The position numbers were made by a program, and so were the translations under genes. A stretch of DNA of 64,000 nt from Marinobacter sediminicola (lineage in GTDB: Bacteria; Pseudomonadota; Gammaproteobacteria; Pseudomonadales; Oleiphilaceae), in contig NZ_JAVIXR010000003.1 in NCBI RefSeq assembly GCF_031157525.1, positions 248,001 to 312,000 on the forward strand, in the 5' to 3' direction. The notes beneath the pieces were generated by a model, which did not search any database, was not told the origin of the DNA, and saw only the letters and a list, made by a program, of their open reading frames with translations. Shown in pieces: positions 8,340 to 18,928 of the stretch (its first letter is position 1; the number at the start of each line of letters is the position of its first letter).

Positions 8340-9416
8340 ATGAGACACTCCTGCTTTTTCACCGCTATCTCAATTGCACTCTTTGGCATCAGCGGGTGCA
8401 AGATGGCGGATACCGGGCCAGTAGCGTTTAATCCTGCCACGAATGTGAGCCCGACCTTTTTAACTTTTGACCTGGAAAATACCGACAGAGCGCCCGACAA
8501 CCTTGAGCACACCCGGTTTTGGGATTTTTATCAAGGCCTTGAGCCCACTGGCAATAACGCAACCGACGAGGATCGTGAAACAGCGAACGAAATTCGTGCC
8601 CATATCGACAAATTTATACGAGCGACCCGCACGCCGGACGGGAAAAATTATGAAAAAGTACGCAACCCTCTGGATCTGATCAATCAAGTAATTGCATTCA
8701 ACGAGATAGACAACTTTCGGGAAGGCCGGCGTTACATCAGCCAGCGTATTGCGGCTGGACAGGCCGGCAACTACAGCAACCGCGCGAACGGTGCCCTAAT
8801 CCGGTTTACAGATCAGAATGCAGTGCTTAACGACGCGTCGTTAAATGACAAACTGTGGGTTTACCCAACGCTGGATTGGCGGTACCTGCCGAAAGGGCCA
8901 GAAGACAGCGATCTGGATGAAAAGGTGTATCGAACGGTCCAGTATGTCAGTCGAAGTGTGGCAACTGAAGAGGCGGAAGCCCAGCCCGAACTGATAAGCC
9001 TGCTCGCTGGGAGCCGCTTTGACGCCAACAGCTTCGTGACAAGCGGATACAATATCCCTGAGTTCGCGACCGCCGACTATCTCAGCCGCAATTATGGGAG
9101 CATAGAACTCCGGCAAGAATTCATTCGGGATAAAATCGATACGCTTTTTATCAAGAGCGCCGATAAGCCGGTGCTGGATCTGAGTCGCCACGGAATAACT
9201 CTGAGCGATACTAGCCCCGACTGCCTGAGGGTTGAACTGGATTACGTAGGCTCAGTCTTGAGAGTTTTCCACTCCAATGAGCAGCCGGCAAAAATCAAAG
9301 ACCCAGCCAGTGAGGATCCTGATGCAACCATCAAGAACCCTGCATACTGCGGTAATCAGGTAGACAGTGAGGCTGCTATAAGCTGGACTGCGAAAGGCGC
9401 TTTTTGGCGTCAATAA
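8340..9416 (+). CDS. Hypothetical lipoprotein
   Basis: A 358-residue protein with a lipoprotein signal (ALFGISGC, lipidated Cys at residue 20). The mature part is hydrophilic with no membrane segment and contains two later cysteines (DCLRVEL and AYCGNQVD) that could form a disulfide. Repeated aromatic and acidic clusters resemble a secreted binding protein more than an enzyme. I do not recognise the family. It is divergent from the hybrid kinase (128 bases between starts) and its stop overlaps the end of the leftward small gene at 9410. It may be an outer-membrane lipoprotein, since Lys rather than Asp follows the cysteine. Confidence 0.75.
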   Translation: MRHSCFFTAISIALFGISGCKMADTGPVAFNPATNVSPTFLTFDLENTDRAPDNLEHTRFWDFYQGLEPTGNNATDEDRETANEIRAHIDKFIRATRTPDGKNYEKVRNPLDLINQVIAFNEIDNFREGRRYISQRIAAGQAGNYSNRANGALIRFTDQNAVLNDASLNDKLWVYPTLDWRYLPKGPEDSDLDEKVYRTVQYVSRSVATEEAEAQPELISLLAGSRFDANSFVTSGYNIPEFATADYLSRNYGSIELRQEFIRDKIDTLFIKSADKPVLDLSRHGITLSDTSPDCLRVELDYVGSVLRVFHSNEQPAKIKDPASEDPDATIKNPAYCGNQVDSEAAISWTAKGAFWRQ

Positions 9417-9667
9417 TACCGACGCTCACCCATCTCCCAATTCTGCAAAAAGCCCTTTTTGCGGTCGATCATGCGCTCGTAAGCTGAAATCATGACCGCC
9501 ACATGGGGCGCTTTGGCCAGTCGCAAAATTTCGATTCGGCGCTCCAGGCGTTCCACTTCGGTGCAGACTTGTTGATGCACGTGAGTACGCACACTGTCGT
9601 GGTGGTCGAGCCGAACCTGCCGGGGCGAGGGGGGGAATTCTTCGTAGGGATTTCTTGGCTTATCCAT
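9410..9667 (-). CDS. Hypothetical small protein, helical, 85 residues
   Basis: Starts at the ATG at 9667 (MDKPRNPYEEFPPSP); a second ATG four codons upstream is possible. After a proline-rich N-terminus the rest is predicted helical and charged (TEVERLERRIEILRLAK, ISAYERMIDRKKGF). No family is recognised. It is convergent with the lipoprotein gene, and the stops overlap. The coding reading is supported by its hydrophilic composition and its length relative to the gap, but only moderately. Confidence 0.5.
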   Translation of the reverse strand: MDKPRNPYEEFPPSPRQVRLDHHDSVRTHVHQQVCTEVERLERRIEILRLAKAPHVAVMISAYERMIDRKKGFLQNWEMGERRYY

Positions 9668-9862
9668 TGCGTATCTCATCCATTGAGTTGCCGTGGTTCC
9701 TTCATCAAACTGTAGTCTGCACAACTGTCTAACAAAGTGCAACAAAATGAACAGAGTTTCACTTCTACGCAATAATTCAGACAACAGCCCCACACTCAGA
9801 GAATCCCGGCAAATCCGCTGCTATAGTTCCCATTATCAATTTCACAGTGAACAGGATTGTGT

Positions 9863-10207
9863 ATGAGCCCGACATCCGTTGCCGACACCCTCAGGGAATA
9901 CCTGTCTTTGCTTGAACTGCTAGACGACGCCTACTGGGAAGCTTCAAACATCGCGCACAAGGACATGCTGTACGACATCATCAGTATTTTCAGCCAGGAA
10001 GTGTCCGAGATAAACAAACTCAGCATTCAGGATCACCACTACCCCTATGAGGTGATCACTGAAGGTATTCGCCGTGTTGTACCAAAACTGGAAAGGCTGG
10101 ACGAAAGCCGCGAGGACGTCATTCAGCGCACTCAAACGCTGACAGACTTCCGGGACATACTTTCGTCCGTACTCGGTATTCTTGAAGATCAGCTCAGAAC
10201 CCTTTGA
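9863..10207 (+). CDS. Hypothetical helical cytoplasmic protein, 114 residues
   Basis: Starts at the ATG at 9863 with AGGA eight bases upstream. It is acidic and almost wholly helical, with no membrane segment or signal (LREYLSLLELLDDAYWEA, RVVPKLERLDESREDVIQ). No domain is recognised. It is convergent with the hydrolase gene at 10217 with nine bases between the stops. The pattern suits a small dimerising or partner-binding protein, but that is inference. Confidence 0.65.
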   Translation: MSPTSVADTLREYLSLLELLDDAYWEASNIAHKDMLYDIISIFSQEVSEINKLSIQDHHYPYEVITEGIRRVVPKLERLDESREDVIQRTQTLTDFRDILSSVLGILEDQLRTL

Positions 10208-10216
10208 ATGACCGCC

Positions 10217-11503
10217 TCAAAAGGCGACCACAGGGCGCTCGCTTTCCGGGCGCAGCGGGAACTGGCGGGCAATGGTGTATACAAACTTACCCAGCGCCGG
10301 AATGTGATGCCCCACAATCGGGAACCCGGTGTTGAGAAGGCTGACGGAGATATCCCGCGCCGCATCGGCCCAACACAACTTATTGATCAACCCGACATGG
10401 CCGAATGCATACCGGCTTCTTTGCCCCCACAAGCCAACGGGGTTGCCGCCCAGCATCATGCCGGCACTGAAGCGCATAGGCATCATCATGGTGCGATCAA
10501 TCTGCAAGGAGCCGAACTGCTGAATGGCCCGGCGAACGGTAATCTCATTACAGATGCGCTTGCCGTTCCAGGCACCGCCATTGAGCATCATCTGGAAGAA
10601 CCGGCCCATCTCTTCAGCAGTGCCGCAGAGATTACCGGCGGGGATCACCGCTTCCTGAAACAGGGGGTTGTTGGTTACCTGCTCCACGGTTGAGATGTCG
10701 CCGCCAAGGGCGCGGTTTACAATCCACGACACCGGGAAACGGGGCGTTGGCCCGGTCGCGTAATTCGTAGCCAACTCATGCAGGTTCTCTGCCTCGATCC
10801 CGTAGGTAAACCACTTCATGCCCATGGGCTGGCGGATATGCTTGTCGAGGTAGTTTTCGATGGTGTCGCCAGTGACTTTTTCAAGCACCCTTTGCAGAAC
10901 ATAGCCGCCGGTTATCGCATGGTAGGCCACCTTGGCGCCGTCTACCGCCACGGCCCTGGACTCGCACAGCAGGCGCCAGATTTCCGCTTGATCCCACAGT
11001 ACCTCGATGGGCGTGTCTTTCGGAATGGACGGAATGCCGCCCCTGTGGGACAGGATCTGATGCACCGTGATGGTACGTTTGCCATTTTGTGCAAACTCCG
11101 GGCAATAATAGGACACAGGGTCCATCAGATTTACCAGGCCTTGCTCAACCAACATGTGCATCAGTAGAGCAGTGACCGCCTTGGATGCCGAGAAATAACA
11201 AATAGGGGTGTCGGTGGTCATGGCTATTTTCGGCGTGCCGGCAGGCTCATGGGGGCCGTTTCCACTGGCATGGCCAATGGCCCGATGCAGTATTTGCTCT
11301 CCCCTGTGGCGCACGGATATCTGGATTCCGGGGTGAACTCCGGTGCGATACAAGGCTTCGACGCTTTTCCAGATGTTGTCAACGGTGCGGGTGTCTATGC
11401 CTACGGCTTCCGGGTTTTCACCGGTGGTATCGCGCTGGGTAACGGTCGATAAATCCTTGGGAACCTTGCAACTGTGCAGTGCACGACGGGCTATTGGGTT
11501 CAT
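10217..11503 (-). CDS. Serine beta-lactamase-fold hydrolase (esterase/penicillin-binding-protein family)
   Basis: A 428-residue protein of the class C beta-lactamase-like family (EstB-type esterases, EstA, LACTB). The catalytic S-x-x-K is in CYFSASKAVTALLMH, the second motif region in KVAYHAITGGYVL, and a late glycine-rich stretch (FGHVGLINKLCWAD) stands where the HxG-type motif is expected. There is no signal peptide, so it is probably cytoplasmic. I start at the ATG at 11503 with AAGG upstream; the frame runs to 11647 but without a site. The substrate is unknown; such proteins hydrolyse esters or amides. Confidence 0.85.
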   Translation of the reverse strand: MNPIARRALHSCKVPKDLSTVTQRDTTGENPEAVGIDTRTVDNIWKSVEALYRTGVHPGIQISVRHRGEQILHRAIGHASGNGPHEPAGTPKIAMTTDTPICYFSASKAVTALLMHMLVEQGLVNLMDPVSYYCPEFAQNGKRTITVHQILSHRGGIPSIPKDTPIEVLWDQAEIWRLLCESRAVAVDGAKVAYHAITGGYVLQRVLEKVTGDTIENYLDKHIRQPMGMKWFTYGIEAENLHELATNYATGPTPRFPVSWIVNRALGGDISTVEQVTNNPLFQEAVIPAGNLCGTAEEMGRFFQMMLNGGAWNGKRICNEITVRRAIQQFGSLQIDRTMMMPMRFSAGMMLGGNPVGLWGQRSRYAFGHVGLINKLCWADAARDISVSLLNTGFPIVGHHIPALGKFVYTIARQFPLRPESERPVVAF

Positions 11504-11581
11504 CAGGTACGCCTTGCTAGTGTTGACTGTTATTATAGGCAGTTGATCAGAGGGCAAATCAACTGTTTCTGAGGCCAGTTT

Positions 11582-12052
11582 ATGACACCCGGTATCGATG
11601 CAGCCAGTAAAGCCGGCGTATTTCATACTATCCACGAGTACGAGCACGATCCTGCCAGTGCAGGGTACGGTAATGAGGCGGCCGACAAGCTGGGGGTTGA
11701 TCCTGCGCGTATTTTCAAAACCCTGGTGGTCGCTGTCGATGGTAAAACCCTGGCAGTAGGCGTGGTGCCGGTTACCAGCATGTTAAGCATGAAGTTGATT
11801 GCCAAGGCTGCCGGCGGCAAAAAGGCTGCAATGGCAGACCCGCAAGAAGTGCAGCGGCGCACGGGTTATGTACTGGGAGGCGTTAGCCCTCTGGGCCAGA
11901 AGAACCGTTTAAAAACCTTTATTGATGCCTCCGCTGAAGGTTTCGACACTGTTTACGTTAGCGCAGGCCGTCGCGGGCTGGAAATTGAGCTGTCTCCGGC
12001 TGATCTGGCCAGCTTGACCGGGGGGAAACTGGTGCCTCTGCAGCAGGCATAA
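11582..12052 (+). CDS. ybaK: Cys-tRNA(Pro)/Cys-tRNA deacylase YbaK
   Basis: A 156-residue trans-editing enzyme that removes cysteine mischarged on tRNA(Pro). The family features are present: GVDPARIFKTLVV, the core lysine/glycine region LAVGVVPVTSML, and GYVLGGVSPLGQKN. It has the normal family length. ATG at 11582 follows GAGG. A strong hairpin directly after the stop ends the transcript. Confidence 0.95.
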   Translation: MTPGIDAASKAGVFHTIHEYEHDPASAGYGNEAADKLGVDPARIFKTLVVAVDGKTLAVGVVPVTSMLSMKLIAKAAGGKKAAMADPQEVQRRTGYVLGGVSPLGQKNRLKTFIDASAEGFDTVYVSAGRRGLEIELSPADLASLTGGKLVPLQQA

Positions 12053-12053
12053 A

Positions 12054-12090
12054 AAAACCCGGAGAGCCGATTAAAGGCTTTCCGGGTTTT
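12054..12090. terminator. Bidirectional intrinsic terminator after ybaK
   Basis: AAAACCCGGAGAGCC pairs with GGCTTTCCGGGTTTT, with A- and T-runs at the two ends. It serves both ybaK (rightward) and icd (leftward, stop at 12133). Confidence 0.85.
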
Positions 12091-12132
12091 CATTCCAGGT
12101 GGCCGGGCACGATGCCCGGATACCGTCAGGGG

Positions 12133-14376
12133 TTACTTAACCGATGCACGGGCATCCTTCAAAATCTTGTTGAAGGTTGCGCTCGGCTGCATAACTGCCT
12201 CCACCTTATCTTTGGGTGGGTGGTAGTAGCCACCGATATCGGCAGGATGACCCTGGATAACGCTCATTTCTTCCAGAATCTTGTCCTTGTTCTCTTCAAG
12301 CTGTGCAGACATCTTGGCGAAGAACTCTTTCAGCTCTTTGTCGCTATCCTGAGATGCCAGTTCTTCTGACCAGTAGCGGGCCAGGTGGAAATGGCTGCCA
12401 CGGTTATCCAGCTCACCCGTTACCCGTGACGGCGACTGGTTGTTTTCCAGCAGGCGCTCGGTAGCTTTGTCGAGGGTCTGGCCCAGCAGGCGTGCACGGT
12501 TGTTGTCGTGCTTCTCGCCCAGCTCATCCAGCGATACCGCAATGGCCAGGAATTCGCCCAGGGAATCCCAGCGCAGGTGATCTTCCTGCAGAACCTGCTG
12601 CACGTGTTTGGGGGCCGATCCACCAGCACCGGTTTCGTAGAGGCCACCACCATTCAGCAGGGGAACAATCGACAGCATCTTGGCGCTGGTACCCAGCTCC
12701 AGAATCGGGAACAGGTCGGTGAGGTAGTCACGCAGTACGTTACCGGTTACCGAGATGGTATCCAGACCACGAATCAAACGCTCCATCGTCCAACGAATAG
12801 CACGCACAGGTGACTCAAGGCGGATATGCAGCCCCTCGGTGTCGTGATCCTTCAGGTAAGTATTCACCTTCTTGATCAGCTCGGCATCGTGAGGACGCTC
12901 GTCGTCGAGCCAGAACACGGCAGGCATGCCCGTCGCGCGGGCGCGGGTAACGGCCAGCTTGACCCAGTCGCGAATCGGCAGGTCTTTGGTTTGACATGCA
13001 CGCCAGATATCGCCTTCTTCAACATTGTGCTCGGTCGGCACGGTGCCGTCTTCGGCCAGAATGCGCACGATACCGTCTTCTTCGATTTCAAACGTCTTGT
13101 CGTGGGAGCCGTATTCTTCTGCCTTCTGCGCCATCAGGCCCACGTTCGGCACTGTTCCCATGGTGGTGGGATCAAAGGCGCCGTGGGTTTTGCAGAAATT
13201 GATCATTTCCTGATAAATCGTGGCATAAGTGGACTCAGGCATGACGGCCTTGGTGTCCTTCAACTTGCCGTCGCGCGCCCACATTTTGCCTGAGTTACGG
13301 ATCATTGCCGGCATGGATGCGTCAACAATAACGTCGCTCGGTACGTGCAGGTTGGTAACGCCCTTAACGGAGTCAACCATGGCGATTTCCGGGCGGTGCT
13401 CGTAGGTCTTGTGCAGGGCTTCCTGAATTTCTTCCTGCTTCGACTCTGGTAGCTGCTTGATTTTCTCAAGCACCGACGACAGGCCGTTGTTCGGGTTTAC
13501 GCCGATTTCGTCAAACAGGTCGCCGTACGTGTCGAAAAGCTCTTTGTAGTAAATCTTCACCGCGTGACCAAACACGATAGGGTGAGAGATTTTCATCATG
13601 GTAGCTTTTACGTGCAGGGAGAACATCACGCCGGTCTTTTCGCAGTCTTCGATAACCTCTTCGAAGAATTTGCACAGCGCTTTTTTGCTCATGAACATGC
13701 CGTCGAGCACTTCGCCTTCCTGCAGTGGCAGGTCGGATTTGAGAACGGTTTGCTCGCCTTTTTTGTTCTCGAACACAATGCGGGCGTTGGTTGCCTTGTC
13801 GAGAGTTACGGACTGCTCGTTAGAGTAAAAATCGCCGCCGCGCATGTGGGCTACGTGGGTGCGTGATGCCGGGCTCCACTCTCCCATGCTGTGGGGGTAT
13901 TTACGTGCAAATGCTTTCACCGCAGTCGGCGCTCGGCGGTCTGAGTTACCTTCACGCAAAACCGGGTTTACAGCGCTGCCGAGTACTTTGGCATAGCGCT
14001 TGGTCGCATCTTTTTCTTCGTCGGTTGCAGGGTTTTCGTTGTAGTCAGGAACCTTGTAGCCCTGATCCTGCAATTCTTTGATAGCCGCACGCAACTGCGG
14101 AATAGATGCCGAGATGTTCGGCAGCTTGATGATGTTGGCGTCCGGGTCTTTGGTGTATTCGCCCAGCTCTGTCAGTGCGTCCGGAACGCGCTGGTCTTCC
14201 TCAAGGTGGTCCGGGAAGGTCGCCAGAATGCGAGCCGCCAGGGAGATGTCGCTGGTTCCAAATTCGATACCAGCCGGCTTGGCGTAGGTTTCCAGAATTG
14301 GCAACAGTGACCGTGTTGCGAGGGCAGGCGCCTCGTCGGTCAGTGTGTAGATAATCTTCGCTTTGGATGATTTCAT
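12133..14376 (-). CDS. icd: NADP-dependent isocitrate dehydrogenase, monomeric type
   Basis: A 747-residue TCA-cycle enzyme converting isocitrate to 2-oxoglutarate and CO2. Size and motifs are of the monomeric class rather than the 45-kDa dimeric class: [19 protein letters not shown] at the start, [19 protein letters not shown], and [17 protein letters not shown] near the C-terminus. Start at the ATG at 14376 with GAGG upstream. It is transcribed alone, leftward, ending in the terminator it shares with ybaK. Confidence 0.96.
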   Translation of the reverse strand: MKSSKAKIIYTLTDEAPALATRSLLPILETYAKPAGIEFGTSDISLAARILATFPDHLEEDQRVPDALTELGEYTKDPDANIIKLPNISASIPQLRAAIKELQDQGYKVPDYNENPATDEEKDATKRYAKVLGSAVNPVLREGNSDRRAPTAVKAFARKYPHSMGEWSPASRTHVAHMRGGDFYSNEQSVTLDKATNARIVFENKKGEQTVLKSDLPLQEGEVLDGMFMSKKALCKFFEEVIEDCEKTGVMFSLHVKATMMKISHPIVFGHAVKIYYKELFDTYGDLFDEIGVNPNNGLSSVLEKIKQLPESKQEEIQEALHKTYEHRPEIAMVDSVKGVTNLHVPSDVIVDASMPAMIRNSGKMWARDGKLKDTKAVMPESTYATIYQEMINFCKTHGAFDPTTMGTVPNVGLMAQKAEEYGSHDKTFEIEEDGIVRILAEDGTVPTEHNVEEGDIWRACQTKDLPIRDWVKLAVTRARATGMPAVFWLDDERPHDAELIKKVNTYLKDHDTEGLHIRLESPVRAIRWTMERLIRGLDTISVTGNVLRDYLTDLFPILELGTSAKMLSIVPLLNGGGLYETGAGGSAPKHVQQVLQEDHLRWDSLGEFLAIAVSLDELGEKHDNNRARLLGQTLDKATERLLENNQSPSRVTGELDNRGSHFHLARYWSEELASQDSDKELKEFFAKMSAQLEENKDKILEEMSVIQGHPADIGGYYHPPKDKVEAVMQPSATFNKILKDARASVK

Positions 14377-14484
14377 TTTCGTCCTCAGGCTAATAGGTGG
14401 GTTCAGGACGGTCATGGCTAGATCCAGCATCTTGTGAACGCCCGAGCATTGCTATGACTGATTTTTAAAACTTTTGATAGACCT

Positions 14485-14527
14485 ACTAAGATACCATTTT
14501 TTTGTTCTGCTTGGTTACGATCTTAGT
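14485..14527. repeat. Inverted repeat upstream of icd
   Basis: ACTAAGAT (14485-14492) and ATCTTAGT (14520-14527) form an exact 8-base inverted repeat separated by 27 bases, in the 314-base region between icd and aacS. It may be an operator; the region has no other gene. Confidence 0.3.
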
Positions 14528-14690
14528 ATAAGAACGGACTAAAAACCCTTGATCTTCGGTATCTGGGGGATCATTTGGTGGGAATTTACGAAACTTTCTA
14601 ACATTTTGGCTTGTTGGCTTGGGAGTAGCGCACTGGGGGTAAGCCCTCCCAGCGCTTCCACTCCTGCGCGCTTTTGATTTAACAGTCGCC

Positions 14691-16682
14691 TTAGTCTTTG
14701 GGCAACAGGTTTTCTTCTGCAAGCCGTTCGCGAATCTGGTCCAGCGCTTCCGGGTTGCCCAGGGCATCGCGGTTGTCGGCTTTGGTAGAGCCGTTGATCA
14801 GGCGGGCGACGGCCAGTTCTACTTTTTTGCCGCTGCGTGTGTAGGGGATGTCTGGCACTTGAACTATGTGTTTGGGCACGTGGCGGGGGCTGGCGCCTGT
14901 GCGGATTCGGGCTTTTAGCTGTTTCAGTAGATCGGCGCTGAGCTCCTGACCTTCGGCAGGCACTACAAACAGCACCACTTCTACGTCGCCGTCGATCTGG
15001 CGGCCGACTACCAGGCTGTCTTTTATAGCCGCTTCGGTTTCTACCTGGCGGTAGATTTCGGCGGTGCCGATTCTTACGCCGCCGGGGTTGAGGGTGGCAT
15101 CTGAGCGGCCGTAGATAATGGCACCGCCGTGTTCGGTGAATTCTATGAAATCACCGTGAGCCCATACGCCGGGGAAGGTGTCGAAGTAGGCTTCGCGATA
15201 ACGTTCGCCGTTGGCGTCGTCCCAGAATGCGACGGGCATGGAGGGCATGGGCTGGCGGCAGACGAGTTCGCCGCGCCCTTGGTCTACGGGCTTGCCGTCA
15301 TCGCCGTAGGCTACGGCGTCGACGCCGAGGAAGCGGCATTGGATTTCGCCACGGCGCACAGGCAACAGTGGTGTAGAGCCTACGAAGCAACCGCAGATGT
15401 CGGTGCCGCCAGCAATAGAGCCTAGCAGGGCTTTAGGTGCACCTTGGTTGTAGACCCAGTCGTAGTCTTCCGGGAGCAGGGGCGAGCCGGTTGAGAACAC
15501 GACTCTCAGTTTGCTCAGATCCAGGGTTTCGGCCGGTGCCATTTCAGCTTTGCGACAGCCTGCAATGAATCTTGCGCTGGTGCCGAAGTGGGTCACGCGC
15601 TCTTCGGCTACGGTGTCCCAAAGGAAGCTGAGGCTAGGGTAGCCCGGTGAGCCGTCTACCGTGATAACAGATGCGCCAGTTAGCAGCGCGGAGGCCTGCC
15701 AGTTCCACATCATCCAGCCACAGGTGGTGAAGTAGAGAAAGCGGTCATTCGGGCCTACGTCGCCGTGCAGCATGAGTTCTTTGGCGTGATTGACCAGTAG
15801 GCCGGCGGTGCCGTGTACGATGCACTTGGGTTTGCCGGTGGTGCCGGAGGAATACAGAATGTATACCGGGTGGCCGGGGTCGACGGGTGTATATGAAGGC
15901 GCTTCGCCCGCACCAAATGCAATGGCGTCGCCCCAGGTGGTTACCCGTTCACCTGTAATCGGCTCAGCGTCTGGTAGTTGCTGCACACTCACTACGCACT
16001 TCAGAGTGGGCAGGCCGGCGATCAGCTCTGCAAATTCGTTCTGGCGGGCCAGCACTTTACCGCCGTAGCCATAACCGTTCACAACAATCAGTGCAGAAGG
16101 CTCAATCTGGCCAAACCGGTCAAGAATCGCGCCCACGCCAAAATCAGGCGAAGCAGAGCTCCAGATAGCACCAAGACTGGTGGCTGCCAGCATGCCAGCG
16201 AGTGCTTCGTATCCGTTGGTGACAACGCCGGCAACCCGGTCGCCTTTTTGTATGCCTTTGCTGCGCAGGAAGGCTTCCAAAGCACCCACATCGGCTTTCA
16301 GTTCGCCATAGCTGCGGCGCAGAACGGGGCGTGTTTCACAGTAGGCCACCACGGCCTCTTCATTGGCATGCTCGCCTTCTGCATGGCGCAGCAGGTTGGC
16401 CGCAAAGTTCAGCTTCATGCCCGGGAACCACTCGGCACCCGGCATATCCCGCTTGCCCAGAACTTTGAGCGCTGGCGTTGCGCTAACAAGCCCGCAATAG
16501 TCCCAAACACTGGCCCAGAAGGTTTCAAGGTCATCAACAGACCATTGGTGCAGCGCGTGGTAATCAGCAAAGGGGCCATAGCCCTGCTCTTCCAGCCAGG
16601 TTTTGAAGCGACCCATTTGGCTATTGGCCAATTCGCCTGCCGATGGAGTCCAGACTACTGGGGACTGTTCAATAACGCTCAT
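14691..16682 (-). CDS. aacS: Acetoacetyl-CoA synthetase
   Basis: A 663-residue adenylate-forming ligase that activates acetoacetate to acetoacetyl-CoA. The AMP-binding loop is YILYSSGTTGKPKC, the adenylation motif region is YGRSDATLNPGGVRIG, and the C-terminal catalytic lysine region is TRSGKKVELAVARL. The N-terminus (YHALHQWSVDDLETFWASVW) is typical of acetoacetate rather than acetate ligases. AGGAG precedes the ATG at 16682. It is the last gene of the TRAP-bdhA-aacS operon, 16 bases after bdhA, and supplies the final step of 3-hydroxybutyrate catabolism before thiolysis. No thiolase gene is in view. Confidence 0.93.
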   Translation of the reverse strand: MSVIEQSPVVWTPSAGELANSQMGRFKTWLEEQGYGPFADYHALHQWSVDDLETFWASVWDYCGLVSATPALKVLGKRDMPGAEWFPGMKLNFAANLLRHAEGEHANEEAVVAYCETRPVLRRSYGELKADVGALEAFLRSKGIQKGDRVAGVVTNGYEALAGMLAATSLGAIWSSASPDFGVGAILDRFGQIEPSALIVVNGYGYGGKVLARQNEFAELIAGLPTLKCVVSVQQLPDAEPITGERVTTWGDAIAFGAGEAPSYTPVDPGHPVYILYSSGTTGKPKCIVHGTAGLLVNHAKELMLHGDVGPNDRFLYFTTCGWMMWNWQASALLTGASVITVDGSPGYPSLSFLWDTVAEERVTHFGTSARFIAGCRKAEMAPAETLDLSKLRVVFSTGSPLLPEDYDWVYNQGAPKALLGSIAGGTDICGCFVGSTPLLPVRRGEIQCRFLGVDAVAYGDDGKPVDQGRGELVCRQPMPSMPVAFWDDANGERYREAYFDTFPGVWAHGDFIEFTEHGGAIIYGRSDATLNPGGVRIGTAEIYRQVETEAAIKDSLVVGRQIDGDVEVVLFVVPAEGQELSADLLKQLKARIRTGASPRHVPKHIVQVPDIPYTRSGKKVELAVARLINGSTKADNRDALGNPEALDQIRERLAEENLLPKD

Positions 16683-16698
16683 CCGTTGCTCCTGTTAC

Positions 16699-17478
16699 TT
16701 ACTGCATGTGCCAGCCGTGGCTGACAACAAAAGATTGGCCTGTAAGAGCGGCTGAAGGGAAGGCCGCCAAGTGCACCGCCATTTCGGAAACATCTTCCTG
16801 GGTGGTGAATTTGCCATCTACTGTGTTTTTTAGCATCACCTTACTGATGACTTCCTCTTCGGAAATACCCAGCTCTTTCGCCTGCTCCGGTATTTGCTTA
16901 TCCACCAGTGGCGTTCTTACAAAGCCAGGGCAGATAATGTTGCTGCGAACTCCGTGCTCTGCACCCTCTTTGGCAACGGCGCGACATAATCCAAGCATAC
17001 CGTGTTTTGCTGCCACGTAAGGAGCTTTCAGGGGCGAGGCCTCGAGCGAGTGCACTGATCCCATGTACAGCATAGTGCCTCCACCATTGGCGTACATTTG
17101 CTTCAGAGCCGCACGTGTGACCAGAAACGCGCCATCCAGATGCACGTTCATCACCCGCCGCCAATCCGCATACGCCAGATTGTGTACCGGATCTATGTGC
17201 TGGATACCGGCATTCGCTACCGCAATATCCAGACCACCCCAGGCCTTTACAATGGCGGCTACGCCCTCTTCGACGGCGGCCTCATTAGTTACATCCATGG
17301 CCAATGCCATTGCGGTGCCGCCGGCTTTTTCTATGGCGTCAACGGTGTCTTGTGCACTTTCCAGCGTGAGGTCTGCCACAGCGACACGAGCACCTTCACG
17401 GCCGTAATGTTCGGCGATTGCCCGCCCAATGCCTCGCGCTGCGCCAGTAATAAGAGCGATATCGTTTTCGAGACGCAT
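16699..17478 (-). CDS. bdhA: 3-hydroxybutyrate dehydrogenase (SDR family)
   Basis: A 259-residue NAD-dependent short-chain dehydrogenase, predicted to oxidise (R)-3-hydroxybutyrate to acetoacetate. The cofactor motif is [11 protein letters not shown] lies in VANAGIQH, and the catalytic Ser and Y-x3-K are in [20 protein letters not shown]. The patterns HSLEASP and GWHMQ at the C-terminus match 3-hydroxybutyrate dehydrogenases. It sits between the TRAP permease and aacS in one operon, which agrees with the assignment. Confidence 0.92.
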   Translation of the reverse strand: MRLENDIALITGAARGIGRAIAEHYGREGARVAVADLTLESAQDTVDAIEKAGGTAMALAMDVTNEAAVEEGVAAIVKAWGGLDIAVANAGIQHIDPVHNLAYADWRRVMNVHLDGAFLVTRAALKQMYANGGGTMLYMGSVHSLEASPLKAPYVAAKHGMLGLCRAVAKEGAEHGVRSNIICPGFVRTPLVDKQIPEQAKELGISEEEVISKVMLKNTVDGKFTTQEDVSEMAVHLAAFPSAALTGQSFVVSHGWHMQ

Positions 17479-17540
17479 GGTGTTTGTCTCCCAGTTAGTA
17501 TTCAGTTTTTGTAAGTGAAAGCCTGCGGAAAAACGGCGTA

Positions 17541-18911
17541 TCAGGAACCGCCGTACACTTCATTTGGAAGCCAGGTCGCCAGAGGCTGAAACCAGAACAC
17601 CAATGCCAAAGCCAGAAGCTGCAGCATAATGAAAGGCAACACGCCCAGATATATGTCCCGGGTAGTAACACCCGGCGGGCATACGCCTTTGATATAGAAC
17701 AGCGAGAAGCCAACGGGGGGTGTCAGGAAGGAGGTCTGCAAACACATGGCAAACATGATGGCAAACCACACTGGCTCCACACCCATTTTGAACAGTACGG
17801 GGGCCACTAAAGGTAAAACGATCAGGGTAATCTCCACCCAGTCCAGGAAAAACCCGAGCAAAAAGGTGATAAACAGAACGGTCAACAACACACCTGTAGT
17901 GCCAAAAGGCAGGCCGGTGATGGCGCCTTCTATCACTTCGTCGCCACCCAGCCCTCGCAGCACCGAGGCAAACACTGTGGCACCGATAAAAATGCCAAAA
18001 ATGAATGCCGAGGTGCGGCTGGTCTGATAAAGGGATTCTTTCAGGGTTGCCATATCCAGACGCTTGCTGACAAAAGCCATAAGCAAGGCGCCGCCCGCAC
18101 CCACTGCAGAGGCTTCCGTGGTTGTCGCTATGCCAAAAAAGATGGAGCCGAGCACAGAAATGATCAGTGCCATGGGCGGCAAGATTGCCCAGAACACACC
18201 AAACCAGGCGCGGGCATCAAGGCGCTGCCGGTTGGTAGGCGCCGGTGCCAAATCCTTTTTGATGTAAGAGGCAATGATGATGTAGAGAATGTAAAGCATG
18301 GCGAGCATGACGCCTGGAATCAGCGCGCCCATGAACAGCTTTCCTACTGACGCATCCGAGGTACCAAGGCGATCCGCCATCAGAACCAGCATAATGCTTG
18401 GCGGCACCAGAATGCCGAGCGTTCCCACCGAGCACGCCGTGCCCACAGCCAGTGATTTGTTGTAGTTGGCCTGCATCATGGGGCCAAGGGACAACATGCC
18501 CAGCAATACCACTGAGGCGCCCACAATACCGGTTGAGGCGGCAAGCAGTACACCAACCAGCACCACCGTAATGGCATAGCCACCGCGCAGACCGCCAAGC
18601 ACTTTAACCAGGCTGTGCATTAGCTTTTCAGTAATACCAGATCGGTCCAGCATGATGCCCATGAAAATAAACATGGGTAGCGCGACCATCAGCTCATTGG
18701 CAACGATGCCATAGATTCTGGCGTCCAGAACGCCAATGGTTCCCTGCCAGGTAAACCAAAGAGGAGAATCGAGATACTCGACCATAACGTGGCCGACAAT
18801 ACCGAATATAAGACCAATACCCGCCAGTGACCAGGCAACCGGGAACCCCGAGAGCAAGAGCACCATAAAGCTGGCGAACATGGCGATAACAAGAATTGCT
18901 TCTATTCCCAT
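17541..18911 (-). CDS. dctM: TRAP transporter large permease (DctM)
   Basis: A 456-residue, roughly 12-helix membrane protein of the DctM family, which forms the substrate-translocating, Na+-coupled part of a TRAP transporter. Family patterns include [48 protein letters not shown] and [22 protein letters not shown] stands eight bases before the ATG at 18911, which is 17 bases after dctQ. Its place upstream of bdhA and aacS points to 3-hydroxybutyrate or a related hydroxy acid as substrate (inference). Confidence 0.95.
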   Translation of the reverse strand: MGIEAILVIAMFASFMVLLLSGFPVAWSLAGIGLIFGIVGHVMVEYLDSPLWFTWQGTIGVLDARIYGIVANELMVALPMFIFMGIMLDRSGITEKLMHSLVKVLGGLRGGYAITVVLVGVLLAASTGIVGASVVLLGMLSLGPMMQANYNKSLAVGTACSVGTLGILVPPSIMLVLMADRLGTSDASVGKLFMGALIPGVMLAMLYILYIIIASYIKKDLAPAPTNRQRLDARAWFGVFWAILPPMALIISVLGSIFFGIATTTEASAVGAGGALLMAFVSKRLDMATLKESLYQTSRTSAFIFGIFIGATVFASVLRGLGGDEVIEGAITGLPFGTTGVLLTVLFITFLLGFFLDWVEITLIVLPLVAPVLFKMGVEPVWFAIMFAMCLQTSFLTPPVGFSLFYIKGVCPPGVTTRDIYLGVLPFIMLQLLALALVFWFQPLATWLPNEVYGGS

Positions 18912-18928
18912 GACATTAGCCTCGTGGT

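Noticed and set aside
14486-14767. Leftward open frame of 93 codons at the end of aacS
   Set aside because: It overlaps aacS in another frame and its sequence is dominated by Lys, Pro and Thr with no family resemblance.
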